Part shown: positions 40,101 through 55,640 of the stretch, in pieces | How the letters are laid out: each line of letters opens with the position of its first letter | Position numbering within the stretch: the first letter of the stretch is position 1 | NCBI GenBank assembly: GCA_961205875.1 | Contig: OY540818.1 | Span: 2,117,361-2,181,360 of the forward strand | Length of the DNA stretch: 64,000 bases | Reading direction: 5' to 3' | Origin: Sialis fuliginosa | Taxonomy: Eukaryota > Arthropoda > Insecta > Megaloptera > Sialidae | Position numbers and translations under genes: made by a program | The notes under the pieces: model-generated | What the model was told of the DNA's origin: nothing | Databases searched by the model: none | The model's input: the letters and a program-made list of their open reading frames with translations, nothing else

Positions 40101-42300
40101 CATAAATTTAAACATAAAATTTAACATCAATTTAAACATAAATTAAAACATAAATTTAAACATAAATTAAAACATAAACTTAAATTTAAACATAAATTTA
40201 AACATAAATTTAAACATAAATTTAAACATAAATTAAAATATAAACTTAAATTTAAACATAAATTTAAACATAAATTAAATCTTAAACATAAACTTAAACA
40301 TAAATTTAAACATAAATTTAAACATAAATTAAAACATAAACTTAAATTTAAACATAAATTTAAACATAAATTTAAACTTAAATTAAAACATAAATTAAAA
40401 CATAAACTTAAACATAAACTTAAACATAATCTTAAACATAAATTTAAACATAAATTTAACCATAAATTTAAATATAAATTTAAACATAAATTTAAACATC
40501 AATTTAAACAACAAATTTAAACATAAATTCAAACATAATTTTAAACATAAATTTAAACATAAAATTTAACATCAATTTAAACATAAATTAAAACATAAAT
40601 TTAAACATAAATTAAAACATAAACTTAAATTTAAACATAAATTTAAACATAAATTTAAACATAAATTTAAACATAAATTAAAATATAAACTTAAATTTAA
40701 ACATAAATTTAAACATAAATTTAAACATAAATTAAAACATAAACTTAAATTTAAACATAAATTTAAACATAAACTTAATCATAAATTTAAACATAAATTT
40801 AAACATAAATTAAAACATAAACTTAAATTTAAACATAAATTTAAACATAAATTTAAACATAAATTTAAACATAAATTAAAACATAAACTTAAATTTAAAC
40901 TTAAATTTAAACATAAACTTAAACATAAATTTAAAAATAAATTTAAACATAATTTAAAACAAACTTTAATTTAAACATAAATTTAAACATAAATTAAATC
41001 TTAAACATAAACTTAAACATAAATTTAAACATAAATTTAAACATAAATTTAAACATAAATTTAAACATAAATTTAAACATAAATTTAAACTTAAATTTAA
41101 GCATAAATTTAAACATAAATTTAAACATAAATTTAAACATAAATTAAAACATAAACTTAAATTTAAACATAAATTTAAACATAAATTTAAACATAAATTA
41201 AAACATAAACTTAAATTTGAAAATTAACTTAAAAATAAATATAAACATTATTTAAAACAAAAATTTAAACATAAATTTAAACATAAATTAAAAACATAAA
41301 TTTAAACAATAATTTAAACATAAATTTAAACATAATTTAAACATAAATTTAAACATAAATTAAAACATAAACTGAAATTAAAACATAAATTTAAACATAA
41401 ATTCAAACATAAATTTAAACATAAATTAAAACATAAATTAAAACATAAATTAAAATATAAACTTAAATTTGTACATAAATTTAAATATAAATTTAAACAT
41501 AAATTTAAACATAAATTTAAACATAAATTTAAACATAAATTTAAACATAAATTTAAACATAAATTAAAATATAAATTAAAATATAAACTTAAATTTAAAC
41601 ATAAATTTAAACATAAATTAAATCTTAAACATAAACTTAAACATAAATTTAAACATAAATTTAAACATAAATTAAAACATAAACTTAAATTTAAACATAA
41701 ATTTAAACATAAATTTAAACTTAAATTTAAACATAAATTAAAACATAAACTTAAACATAAACTTAAACATAAATTTAAACATAAATTTAAACATAAATTT
41801 AAACATAAATTAAAACATAAACTTAAATTTAAACTTAAATTTAAACATAAACTTAAACATAAATTTAAAAATAAATTTAAACATAATTTAAAACAAACTT
41901 AAATTTAAACATAAATTTAAACATAAATTAAATCTTAAACATAAACTTAAACATAAATTTAAACATAAATTTAAACATAAATTTAAACATAAATTTAAAC
42001 ATAAATTTAAACATAAATTTAAACTTAAATTTAAGCATAAATTTAAACATAAATTTAAACATAAATTTAAACATAAATTAAAACATAAACTTAAATTTAA
42101 ACATAAATTTAAACATAAATTTAAACATAAATTAAAACATAAACTTAAATTTAAAAATTAACTTAAAAATAAATTTAAACATTATTTAAAACAAAAATTT
42201 AAACATAAATTTAAACATAAATTAAAAACATAAATTTAAACATAAATTAAAACATAAATTTAAACAATAATTTAAACATAAATTTAAACATAATTTAAAC
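37104..42300 (+). repeat. About 6.2-6.4-kb super-duplication, copy 1
   Basis: Matches 43548-48590. The offset is 6444 at 37.1 kb, about 6240 at 38.2 kb, 6277 at 40.0-40.4 kb and 6241-6265 at 41-42 kb, so monomer- or module-sized indels separate the copies. Shared rare markers include an AAATTCAAACAT in the 37.2/43.6-kb run, TTTGAAAATTAACTT (41219/47460) and an internal 445-bp tandem repeat. Confidence 0.8.
39981..40870 (+). repeat. 445-bp higher-order repeat, tandem pair
   Basis: CATAATCTTAAAC at 39981 and 40426 lies 445 bp apart, followed each time by ATTTAACCATAAAT, CATCAATTTAAACAACAAAT and ACATAAAATTTAACATC. The pair is copied at 46258/46703 within the super-duplication. Confidence 0.82.
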
Positions 42301-43547
42301 ATAAATTTAAACATAAATTAAAACATAAACTGAAATTAAAACATAAATTTAAACATAAATTCAAACATAAATTTAAACATAAATTAAAACATAAATTAAA
42401 ACATAAATTAAAATATAAACTTAAATTTAAACATAAATTTAAATATAAATTTAAACATAAATTTAAACATAAATTTAAACATAAATTTAAACATAAATTT
42501 AAACATAAATTTAAACATAAATTTAAACATAAATTTTAACTTTATTTTAAACATAAATTTAAACTTTAATTTAAACATAAATTTAAACATAAATTTAAAC
42601 ATAAATTTCAACAAAAATTTAAACATAAATTTAAACATAAATCTAAACATAAATTTAAACATAAATTTATACATAAATTTAAACATAAATTTATACATAA
42701 AATTAAACATAAATTTAAACATAAATTTAAACAAAAATTTAAACATAAATTTAAACATAAATTTAAACATAAATTTAAACATAAATTAAAACATAAACTT
42801 AAATTTAAACTTAAATTTAAACATAAACTTAAACATAAATTTTAACTTTATTTTAAACATAAATTTAAACTTAAATTTAAACATAAATTTAAACATAAAT
42901 TTAAACATAAATTTCAACAAAAATTTAAACATAAATTTAAACATAAATCTAAACATAAATTTAAACATAAATTTATACATAAATTTAAACATAAATTTAT
43001 ACATAAAATTAAACATAAATTAAAACATAAATTTAAACAAAAATTTAAACATAAATAAAAACATAAATTAAAACATAAACATAAACATAAACATAAATTT
43101 AAACATAAATTTAAACATAAATTTAAACATAAATTTAAACATAAATTTAAACATAAATTTAAACATAAATTTAAACATAAATTTAAACATAAATTTTAAC
43201 TTTATTTTAAACATAAATTTAAACTTTAATTTAAACATAAATTTAAACATAAATTTAAACATAAATTTCAACAAAAATTTAAACATAAAGTTAAACATAA
43301 ATCTAAACATAAATTTAAACATAAATTTATACATAAATTTAAACATAAATTTATACATAAAATTAAACATAAATTTAAACTTAAATTTAAACATAAATTT
43401 AAACATAAATAAAAACATAAATTAAAACATAAACATAAACATAAACATAAATTTAAACATAAATTTAAACATAAATTTATACATAAAATTAAACATAAAT
43501 TTAAACATAAATTTAAACAAAAATTTAAACATAAATAAAAACATAAA

Positions 43548-46500
43548 TTAAAACATAAACATAAACATAAACATAAATTTAAACATAAATTTAAACATAA
43601 ATTTAAACATAAATTTAAACATAAATTTAAACATAAATTCAAACATAAATTTAAACATAAATTTAAACATAAATTTAAACATAAATTTAAACATAAATTT
43701 AAACATAAATTTTAACTTTATTTTAAACATAAATTTAAACTTTAATTTAAACATAAATTTAAACATAAATTTAAACATAAATTTCAACAAAAATTTAAAC
43801 ATAAAGTTAAACATAAATCTAAACATAAATTTAAACATAAATTTATACATAAATTTAAACATAAATTTATACATAAAATTAAACATAAATTTAAACTTAA
43901 ATTTAAACATAAATTTAAACATAAATAAAAACATAAATTAAAACATAAACATAAACATAAACATAAATTTAAACATAAATTTAAACATAAATTTAAACAT
44001 AAATTTAAACATAAATTTAAACATAAATTTAAACATAAATTAAAACATAAATTAAAACATAAACTTAAACATAAACTTAAACATAATCTTAAACATAAAT
44101 TTAAACATAAATTTAACCATAAATTTAAATATAAATTTAAACATAAATTTAAACATAAATTTAAACATAAATTAAAATATAAACTTAAATTTAAACATAA
44201 ATTTAAACATAAATTAAATCTTAAACATAAACTTAAACATAAATTTAAACATAAATTTAAACATAAATTAAAACATAAACTTAAATTTAAACATAAATTT
44301 AAACATAAATTTAAACATAAATTTAAACATAAATTAAAATATAAACTTAAATTTAAACATAAATTTAAACATAAATTAAATCTTAAACATAAACTTAAAC
44401 ATAAACTTAAACATAAATTTAAAAATAAATTTAAACATAATTTAAAACAAACTTAAATTTAAACATAAATTTAAACATAAATTAAATCTTAAACATAAAC
44501 TTAAACATAAATTTAAACATAAATTTAAACATAAATTTAAACATAAATTTAAACATAAATTTAAACATAAATTTAAACTTAAATTTAAGCATAAATTTAA
44601 ACATAAATTTAAACATAAATTTAAACATAAATTAAAACATAAACTTAAATTTAAACATAAATTTAAACATAAATTTAAACATAAATTAAAACATAAACTT
44701 AAATTTAAAAATTAACTTAAAAATAAATTTAAACATTATTTAAAACAAAAATTTAAACATAAATTTAAACATAAATTAAAAACATAAATTTAAACATAAA
44801 TTAAAACATAAATTTAAACAATAATTTAAACATAAATTTAAACATAATTTAAACATAAATTTAAACATAAATTAAAACATTAACTGAAATTAAAACATAA
44901 ATTTAAACATAAATTCAAACATAAATTTAAACATAAATTAAAACATAAATTAAAACATAAATTAAAATATAAACTAAAATTTAAACATAAATTTAAATAT
45001 AAATTTAAACATAAATTTAAACATAAATTTAAACATAAATTTAAACATAAATTTAAACATAAATTTAAACATAAATTTTAACTTTATTTTAAACATAAAT
45101 TTAAACATTAATTTAAACATAAATTTAAACATAAATTTAAACATAAATTTCAACAAAAATTTAAACATAAATTTAAACATAAATCTAAACATAAATTTAA
45201 ACATAAATTTATACATAAATTTAAACATAAATTTATACATAAAATTAAACATAAATTTAAACATAAATTTAAACAATAATTTAAACATAAATTTAAACAT
45301 AATTTAAACATAAATTTAAACATAAATTAAAACATAAACTGAAATTAAAACATAAATTTAAACATAAATTCAAACATAAATTTAAACATAAATTAAAAAA
45401 TAAATTAAAACATAAATTAAAATATAAACTTAAATTTAAACATAAATTTAAATATAAATTTAAACATAAATTTAAACATAAATTTAAACATAAATTTAAA
45501 CATAAATTTAAACATAAATTTAAACATAAATTTTAACTTTATTTTAAACATAAATTTAAACTTAAATTTAAACATAAATTTAAACATAAATTTAAACATA
45601 AATTTCAACAAAAATTTAAACATAAATTTAAACATAAATCTAAACATAAATTTAAACATAAATATATACATAAATTTAAACATAAATTTATACATAAAAT
45701 TAAACATAAATTTAAACATAAATTTAAACAAAAATTTAAACATAAATAAAAACATAAAGTAAAACATAAACATAAACATAAACATAAATTTAAACATAAA
45801 TTTAAACATAAATTTAAACATAAATTTAAACATAAATTTAAACATAAATTTAAACATAAATTTAAACATAAATTTAAACATAAATTTTAACTTTATTTTA
45901 AACATAAATTTAAACTTTAATTTAAACATAAATTTAAACATAAATTTAAACATAAATTTCAACAAAAATTTAAACATAAAGTTAAACATAAATCTAAACA
46001 TAAATTTAAACATAAATTTATACATAAATTTAAACATAAATTTATACATAAAATTAAACATAAATTTAAACTTAAATTTAAACATAAATTTAAACATAAA
46101 TAAAAACATAAATTAAAACATAAACATAAACATAAACATAAATTTAAACATAAATTTAAACATAAATTTAAACATAAATTTAAACATAAATTTAAACATA
46201 AATTTAAACATAAATTAAAACATAAATTAAAACATAAACTTAAACATAAACTTAAACATAATCTTAAACATAAATTTAAACATAAATTTAACCATAAATT
46301 TAAATATAAATTTAAACATAAATTTAAACATCAATTTAAACAACAAATTTAAACATAAATTCAAACATAATTTTAAACATAAATTTAAACATAAAATTTA
46401 ACATCAATTTAAACATAAATTAAAACATAAATTTAAACATAAATTAAAACATAAACTTAAATTTAAACATAAATTTAAACATAAATTTAAACATAAATTT

Positions 46501-48590
46501 AAACATAAATTAAAATATAAACTTAAATTTAAACATAAATTTAAACATAAATTAAATCTTAAACATAAACTTAAACATAAATTTAAACATAAATTTAAAC
46601 ATAAATTAAAACATAAACTTAAATTTAAACATAAATTTAAACATAAATTTAAACTTAAATTAAAACATAAATTAAAACATAAACTTAAACATAAACTTAA
46701 ACATAATCTTAAACATAAATTTAAACATAAATTTAACCATAAATTTAAATATAAATTTAAACATAAATTTAAACATCAATTTAAACAACAAATTTAAACA
46801 TAAATTCAAACATAATTTTAAACATAAATTTAAACATAAAATTTAACATCAATTTAAACATAAATTAAAACATAAATTTAAACATAAATTAAAACATAAA
46901 CTTAAATTTAAACATAAATTTAAACATAAATTTAAACATAAATTTAAACATAAATTAAAATATAAACTTAAATTTAAACATAAATTTAAACATAAATTTA
47001 AACATAAATTAAAACATAAACTTAAATTTAAACATAAATTTAAACATAAATTAAAACATAAACTTAAATTTAAACATAAATTTAAACATAAATTTAAACA
47101 TAAATTTAAACATAAATTAAAACATAAACTTAAATTTAAACTTAAATTTAAACATAAACTTAAACATAAATTTAAAAATAAATTTAAACATAATTTAAAA
47201 CAAACTTTAATTTAAACATAAATTTAAACATAAATTAAATCTTAAACATAAACTTAAACATAAATTTAAACATAAATTTAAACATAAATTTAAACATAAA
47301 TTTAAACATAAATTTAAACATAAATTTAAACTTAAATTTAAGCATAAATTTAAACATAAATTTAAACATAAATTTAAACATAAATTAAAACATAAACTTA
47401 AATTTAAACATAAATTTAAACATAAATTTAAACATAAATTAAAACATAAACTTAAATTTGAAAATTAACTTAAAAATAAATATAAACATTATTTAAAACA
47501 AAAATTTAAACATAAATTTAAACATAAATTAAAAACATAAATTTAAACATAAATTAAAACATAAATTTAAACAATAATTTAAACATAAATTTAAACATAA
47601 TTTAAACATAAATTTAAACATAAATTAAAACATAAACTAAAATTAAAACATAAATTTAAACATAAATTCAAACATAAATTTAAACATAAATTAAAACATA
47701 AATTAAAACATAAATTAAAATATAAACTTAAATTTAAACATAAATTTAAATATAAATTTAAACATAAATTTAAACATAAATTTAAACATAAATTTAAACA
47801 TAAATTTAAACATAAATTTAAACATAAATTAAAATATAAATTAAAATATAAACTTAAATTTAAACATAAATTTAAACATAAATTAAATCTTAAACATAAA
47901 CTTAAACATAAATTTAAACATAAATTTAAACATAAATTAAAACATAAACTTAAATTTAAACATAAATTTAAACATAAATTTAAACTTAAATTTAAACATA
48001 AATTAAAACATAAACTTAAACATAAACTTAAACATAAATTTAAACATAAATTTAAACATAAATTTAAACATAAATTAAAACATAAACTTAAATTTAAACT
48101 TAAATTTAAACATAAACTTAAACATAAATTTAAAAATAAATTTAAACATAATTTAAAACAAACTTAAATTTAAACATAAATTTAAACATAAATTAAATCT
48201 TAAACATAAACTTAAACATAAATTTAAACATAAATTTAAACATAAATTTAAACATAAATTTAAACATAAATTTAAACATAAATTTAAACTTAAATTTAAG
48301 CATAAATTTAAACATAAATTTAAACATAAATTTAAACATAAATTAAAACATAAACTTAAATTTAAACATAAATTTAAACATAAATTTAAACATAAATTAA
48401 AACATAAACTTAAATTTAAAAATTAACTTAAAAATAAATTTAAACATTATTTAAAACAAAAATTTAAACATAAATTTAAACATAAATTAAAAACATAAAT
48501 TTAAACATAAATTAAAACATAAATTTAAACAATAATTTAAACATAAATTTAAACATAATTTAAACATAAATTTAAACATAAATTAAAACA
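43548..48590 (+). repeat. About 6.2-6.4-kb super-duplication, copy 2
   Basis: Second copy of 37104-42300. Differences include CTAAAATTAAAAC at about 47638, where other modules have CTGAAATTAAAAC, and a missing stretch of about 200 bp near 44.4 kb. Right border is approximate. Confidence 0.8.
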
Positions 48591-49746
48591 TAAACTTAAA
48601 TTTAAACTTAAATTTAAACATAAACTTAAACATAAATTTAAAAATAAATTTAAACATAATTTAAAACAAACTTAAATTATAACATAAATTTAAACATAAA
48701 TTTAAACATAAATTTAAACATAAATTTAAACATAAATTTAAACATAAATTAAATCTTAAACATAAACTTAAACATAAATTTAAACATAAATTTAAACATA
48801 AATTTAAACATAAATTTAAACTTAAATTTAAGCATAAATTTAAACATAAATTTAAACATAAATTTAAACATAAATTAAAACATAAACTTAAATTTAAACA
48901 TAAATTTAAACATAAATTTAAACATAAATTAAAACATAAACTTAAATTTAAACATTAACTTAAAAGTAAATTTAAACATTATTTAAAACAAAAATTTAAA
49001 CATAAATTTAAACATAAATTAAAAACATAAATTTAAACATAAATTAAAACATAAATTTAAACAATAATTTAAACATAAATTTAAACATAATTTAAACATA
49101 AATTTAAACATAAATTTAAACATAAATTAAAACATAAACTGAAATTAAAACATAAATTTAAACATAAATTCAAACATAAATTTAAACATAAATTAAAACA
49201 TTAATTAAAACATAAATTAAAATATAAACTTAAATTTAAACATAAATTAAAATATAAATTTAAACATAAATTTAAACATAAATTTAAACATAAATTAAAA
49301 TATAAACTTAAATTTAAACATAAATTTAAACATAAATTTAAACAAAAATTAAAACATAAATTAAAACATAAACTTAAATATAAACTTAAACATAAATTTA
49401 AACATAAATTTAAACATAAATTTAAACATAAATTTAAACATAAATTTAAACATAAATTTAAACATAAATTTAAACATAAATTTAAACATAAATTTTAACT
49501 TTAATTTAAACATAAATTTAAACTTTAATTTAAACATAAATTTAAACATAAATTTAAACATAAATTTCAACAAAAATTTAAACATAAATTTAAACATAAA
49601 TCTAAACATAAATTTAAACATAAATTTATACATAAATTTAAACATAAATTTATACATAAAATTAAACATAAATTTAAACATAAATTTAAACAAAAATTTA
49701 AACATAAATTTAAACATAAATTTAAACATAAATTTAAACATAAATT

Positions 49747-50220
49747 TATACATATGTTTAAGTTTAAGATTGTATTTATGTTTATGTTTTAGTTAATGTT
49801 TAAGATTATGTTTTAATTGATGTTTAAATTCATGTTTAAATTTACGTTTAATTTGATGTTTAAGTTTATGTTTAAGATTATGTTTTAATTTATGTTTAAA
49901 TTTATGTATGAATTTATGTTTAATATTTTGTTTATGTTTATGTTTTAATTAATGTTTAAATTTATGTTAAAATTTATGTTTAAATTTATGTTTAAATTTA
50001 TGTTTAAATTTATGTTAAAATTTATGTTTAAATTTATGTTTTAAATTATGTTTATGTTTATGTTGAAGGTTATATTTAAGTTTATGTTTAAATTAATGTT
50101 TAAGTTTATGTTTTAATGTATGTTTAAATTTATGTTTGAATTTATGTTTAAGTTTATGTTTAAGTTTTTGTTTTAATTTATGTTTAAATTTATGTTTGAA
50201 TTTATGTTTAAATTTAGGTT
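49747..50220 (-). repeat. Inverted satellite block C (474 bp)
   Basis: Same entry, internal order and exit as block A, with two extra 12-mers near 49981-50020 and small changes (AGATTGTATT, GAAGGTTATA). ACGT word at 49844, with its inverted partner downstream at 50265. The block lies in a different HOR context from A and B, so inverted blocks have spread or been duplicated more than once. Confidence 0.92.
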
Positions 50221-53200
50221 TAATTTAAACATAAATTTAAATATAAACTTAAACATAAAATTAAACGTAAATTTAAACATAAATTAAAACATAAACTTAA
50301 ACATAAACTTAAACTTAAATTCAAACATAAATTTAAACATAAATTTAAACATAAATTAAAACATAAACTTAAATCTAAACATAAATTTGAACATAAATTT
50401 AAACATAAATTAAAACATAATATAAACTTAAACATAAATTTAAACATAAGTTTAAACATAAATTTAAACATAAATTTAAACATAAATTTAAACATAAATT
50501 TTAACATAAATTTAAACATAAATTAAAATATAAATTTAAACATAAATTTAAACATAAATTTAAACATAAATTAAAACATAAAAAAAAACATAAATTAAAA
50601 CATAAAAAAAACATAAATTTAAATTTAAACATAAATTTAAACATAAATTTAAACATAAATTTAAACATAAATTAAAATATAAACATAAATTTTAACATAA
50701 ATTTAAACATAAATAAAAATATAAACATAAATTTAAACATAAATTTAAACATAAATTTAAGCATAAATATAAACATAAATTTAAACATAAATTATAACAT
50801 AAACTTAAATTTAAACATAAATTTAAACATAAATAAAAACATAAATTAAAACATAAACATAAACATAAACATAAATTTAAACATAAATTTAAACATAAAT
50901 TTAAACATAAATTTAAACATAAATTTAAACATAAATTTAAACATAAATTAAAACATAAATTAAAACATAAACTTAAACATAAACTTAAACATAATCTTAA
51001 ACATAAATTTAAACATAAATTAAACCATAAATTTAAACATAAATTTAAACATAAATTTAAACATCAATTTAAACAACAAATTTAGACATAAATTCAAACA
51101 TAATTTTAAACATAAATTTAAACATAAAATTTAACATCAATTTAAACATAAATTAAAACATAAATTTAAACATAAATTTAAACATAAATTTAAACATAAA
51201 TTAAAACATAAATTAAAACATAAACTTAAATTTAAACATAAATTTAAACATAAATTTAAACATAAATTTAAACATAAATTTAAACATAAATTAAATCTTA
51301 AACATAAACTTAAACATAAATTTAAACATAAATTTAAACATAAATTAAAACATAAACTTAAATTTAAACATAAATATAAACATAAATTTAAACTTAAATT
51401 TAAACATAAATTAAAACATAAACTTAAACATAAACTTAAACATAAATTTAAACATAAATTTAAACATAAATTTAAACATAAATTAAAACATAAACTTAAA
51501 TTTAAACTTAAATTTAAACATAAACTTAAACATAAATTTAAAAATAAATTTAAACATAATTTAAAACAAACTTAAATTTAAACATAAATTTAAACATAAA
51601 TTAAATCTTAAACATAAACTTAAACATAAATTTAAACATAAATTTAAACATAAATTTAAACATAAATTTAAACATAAATTTAAACATAAATTTAAACCTA
51701 AATTTAAGCATAAATTTAAACATAAATTTAAACATAAATTTAAACATAAATTAAAACATAAACTTAAATTTAAACATAAATTTAAACATAAACTTAAACA
51801 TAAATTAAAACATAAACTTAAATTTAAAAATTAACTTAAAAATAAATTTAAACATTATTTAAAACAAAAATTTAAACATAAATTTAAACATAAATTAAAA
51901 ACATAAATTTAAACATAAATTAAAACATAAATTTAAACAATAATTTAAACATAAATTTAAACATAATTTAAACATAAATTTAAACATAAATTAAAACATA
52001 AACTGAAATTAAAACATAAATTTAAACATAAATTCAAACATAAATTTAAACATAAATTAAAACATAAATTAAAACATAAATTAAAATATAAACTTAAATT
52101 TAAACATAAATTTAAATATAAATTTAAACATAAATTTAAACATAAATTTAAACATAAATTTAAACATAAATTTAAACATAAATTTAAACATAAATTTAAA
52201 CATAAATTTTAACTTTATTTTAAACATAAATTTAAACTTTAATTTAAACATAAATTTAAACATAAATTTAAACATAAATTTCAACAAAAATTTAAACATA
52301 AATTTAAACATAAATCTAAACATAAATTTAAACATAAATTTATACATAAATTTAAACATAAATTTATACATAAAATTAAACATAAATTTAAACATAAATT
52401 TAAACAAAAATTTAAACATAAATTTAAACATAAATTTAAACATAAATTTAAACATAAATTTAAACATAAATTTAAACATAAATTAAAACATAAACTTAAA
52501 TTTAAACTTAAATTTAAACATAAACTTAAACATAAATTTAAAAATAAATTTAAACATAATTTAAAACAAACTTAAATTTAAACATAAATTTAAACATAAA
52601 TTAAATCTTAAACATAAACTTAAACATAAATTTAAACATAAATTTAAACATAAATTTAAACATAAATTTAAACATAAATTTAAACATAAATTTAAACTTA
52701 AATTTAAGCATAAATTTAAACATAAATTTAAACATAAATTTAAACATAAATTAAAACATAAACTTAAATTTAAACATAAATTTAAACATAAACTTAAACA
52801 TAAATTAAAACATAAACTTAAATTTAAAAATTAACTTAAAAATAAATTTAAACATTATTTAAAACAAAAATTTAAACATAAATTTAAACATAAATTAAAA
52901 ACATAAATTTAAACATAAATTAAAACATAAATTTAAACAATAATTTAAACATAAATTTAAACATAATTTAAACATAAATTTAAACATAAATTAAAACATA
53001 AACTGAAATTAAAACATAAATTTAAACATAAATTCAAACATAAATTTAAACATAAATTAAAACATAAATTAAAACATAAATTAAAATATAAACTTAAATT
53101 TAAACATAAATTTAAATATAAATTTAAACATAAATTTAAACATAAATTTAAACATAAATTTAAACATAAATTTAAACATAAATTTAAACATAAATTTAAA

Positions 53201-53460
53201 CATAAATTTTAACTTTATTTTAAACATAAATTTAAACTTTAATTTAAACATAAATTTAAACATAAATTTAAACATAAATTTCAACAAAAATTTAAACATA
53301 AATTTAAACATAAATCTAAACATAAATTTAAACATAAATTTATACATAAATTTAAACATAAATTTATACATAAAATTAAACATAAATTTAAACATAAATT
53401 TAAACAAAAATTTAAACATAAATTTAAACATAAATTTAAACATAAATTTAAACATAAATT
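50221..53460 (+). repeat. Forward 12-bp satellite array, block 7
   Basis: Forward 12-mers between inverted blocks C and D. The first about 1.2 kb resembles 28.4-29.6 kb (poly-A words CATAAAAAAAAC near 50580, CATCAATTTAAACAACAAAT near 51063). The rest is a 1000-bp HOR pair. Anchor words at 51555 and 52555. No gene is seen. Confidence 0.93.
51481..53460 (+). repeat. 1000-bp higher-order repeat, tandem pair
   Basis: Anchor word at 51555/52555, ACTTTATTTT at 52212/53212 and the repeat-derived frames ending 52081/53081 all give an offset of exactly 1000 bp. The copies look almost identical, with a few variant monomers (for example CCTAAATTTAAG at 51697 against CTTAAATTTAAG) and a shorter final 12-mer run before inverted block D. 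Confidence 0.87.
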
Positions 53461-53910
53461 TATACATATGTTTAAGTTTAAGATTATATTTATGTTTATG
53501 TTTAAGTTAATGTTTAAAATTATGTTTTAATTGATGTTTAAATTCATGTTTAAATTTACGTTTAATTTGATGTTTAAGTTTATGTTTAAGATTATGTTTT
53601 AATTTATGTTTAAATTTATGTATGAATTTATGTTTAATATTTTGTTTATGTTTATGTTTTAATTAATGTTTAAATTAATGTTAAAATTTATGTTTAAATT
53701 TATGTTAAAATTTATATTTAAATTTATGTTTAAAATTATGTTTATGTTTATGTTGAAGTTTATATTTAAGTTTTTGTTTAAATTTATGTTTAAGATTATG
53801 TTTTAATGTATGTTTAAATTTATGTTTGAATTTATGTTTAAGTTTATGTTTAAGTTTTTGTTTTAATTTATGTTTAAATTTATGTTTGAATTTATGTTTA
53901 AATTTAGGTT
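53461..53910 (-). repeat. Inverted satellite block D (450 bp)
   Basis: Fourth copy of the inverted block: TATACATATG entry, ACGT at 53558, AATTTAGGTT exit. It has more private changes than A and B (for example GTTTAAGTTAATG for GTTTTAGTTAATG, TTTATATTT, TTTTTGTTTAAATTT). Confidence 0.92.
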
Positions 53911-54235
53911 TAATTTAAACATAAATTTAAATATAAACTTAAACATAAAATTAAACGTAAATTTAAACATAAATTAAAACATAAACTTAAACATAAACTT
54001 AAACTTAAATTCAAACATAAATTTAAACATAAATTTAAACATAAGTTAAATCTTAAACATAAACTTAAACATAAATTTAAACATAAATTTAAACATAAAT
54101 TTAAACATAAATTTAAACATAAATTAAAACATAAACTTAAATTTAAACATAAATTTTAACATAAATTTAAACATAAATTAAAACAAACTTAAATCTAAAC
54201 ATAAATTTAAACATAAATTTAAACATAAATTAAAA

Positions 54236-55440
54236 CATAATATAAACTTAAACATAAATTTAAACATAAATTTAAACATAAATTTAAACATAAATTTAAA
54301 CATAAATTTAAACATAAATTTAAACATAAATTTAAACATAAATTTAAACATAAATTTTAACTTTAATTTAAACATAAATTTAAACATAAATTTAAACATA
54401 AATTTATACATAAAATTAAACATAAATTTAAACATAAATTTAAACAAAAATTTAAACATAAATTTAAACATAAATTTAAACATAAATTTATACATAAAAT
54501 TAAACATAAATTTAAACATAAATTTAAACATAAGTTAAATTTTAAACATAAACTTAAACATAAATTTAAATATAAATTTAAACATAAATTTAAACATAAA
54601 TTTAAACGTAAATTTAAACTTAAATTTAAGCATAAATTTAAACATAAATTTAAACATAAAATTAAACATAAATTAAAACATAAACTTAAATTTAAACATA
54701 AATTTAAACTTAAATTTAAACATAAATTAAAACATAAACTTAAACATAAACTTAGACATAAACATAAACATAAATTTAAACATAAATTTAAACATAAATT
54801 TAAACATAAATTTAAACATAAATTTAAACATAAATTTAAACATAAATTTAAACATAAATTTAAACATAAATTTAAACATAAATTTAAACATAAATTTAAA
54901 CATAAATTTAAACATAAATTTAAACATAAATTTAAAAAAAAATTTAAACATAAATTAAAACAAACTTAAATTTAAACCTAAATTTAAACATAAATTTAAA
55001 CATAAATTAAATCTTAAACATAAACTTAAACATAAGTTTAAACATAAATTTTAACATAAATTAAAACATAAACTTAAATTTAAACATAAATTTAAACATA
55101 AATTTAAACTTAAATTTAAACATAAACTTAAACATAAATTTAAACATAAGTTTAAACATAAATTTAAACATAAATTTAAACATAAATTTAAACAACAAAT
55201 TTAAACATAAATTCAAACATAATTTTAAACATAAATTTAAACATAAATTTTAACATAAATTTAAACATAAATTAAAACATAAATTCAAACATAAATTTAA
55301 ACATAAATTTAAACATAAATTAAAACATAAAAAAAAACATAAACTTAAATTTAAACATAAATTTAAACATAAATTAAAATATAAACATAAATTTTAACAT
55401 AAAGTTAAACATAAATAAAAATATAAACATAAATTTAAAC
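54236..55440 (+). repeat. About 7.2-kb-spaced duplication, copy 1
   Basis: Matches 61446-62640, with the A9 run at 54934/62132 and CATAAAAAAAAACAT near 55328/62526 both giving an offset of 7198 bp. Rare words AAACGTAAATTT (54607/61805) and AACCTAAATTT are shared. Confidence 0.87.
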
Positions 55441-55577
55441 ATAAATTTTAACATAAATTTAAACATAAATTTAAACATAAATATAAACATAAATTTAAAC
55501 ATAAATTAAAACATAAACTTAAATTTAAACATAAATTTAAACATAAATTAAAACATAAATTAAAACATAAACTTAAA

Positions 55578-55640
55578 CATAAACATAAACATAAACATAA
55601 ACATAAACATAAACATAAACATAAACATAAATATAAACAT
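55578..55640 (+). repeat. Short (CATAAA)n tract
   Basis: About ten CATAAA hexamers following CATAAATTAAAACATAAACTTAAA, the same context that leads into the long island left arms. No island follows; the array returns to 12-mers. Equivalent to 63363-63423. Confidence 0.9.

Larger units (their letters stand above)
28383..49746 (+). repeat. Forward 12-bp satellite array, block 6
   Basis: The longest forward block, about 21 kb, built from recurring HOR modules. Anchor word CATAATTTAAAACAAACTT occurs at about 29976, 31924, 32768, 34716, 35302, 38196, 40948, 41882, 44436, 47189, 48147 and 48655. Other module words are TTTAAGCATAAA, AAAATTAACTTAAAAAT, AAACTGAAATTAAAAC, TTTTAACTTTATTTTAAAC, TTTCAACAAAAATTT, AAATCTAAACAT and TTTATACATAAA. 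Short (CATAAA)3-4 runs recur at the same module position. All long minus-strand FKFM frames are repeat translation. Confidence 0.95.
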
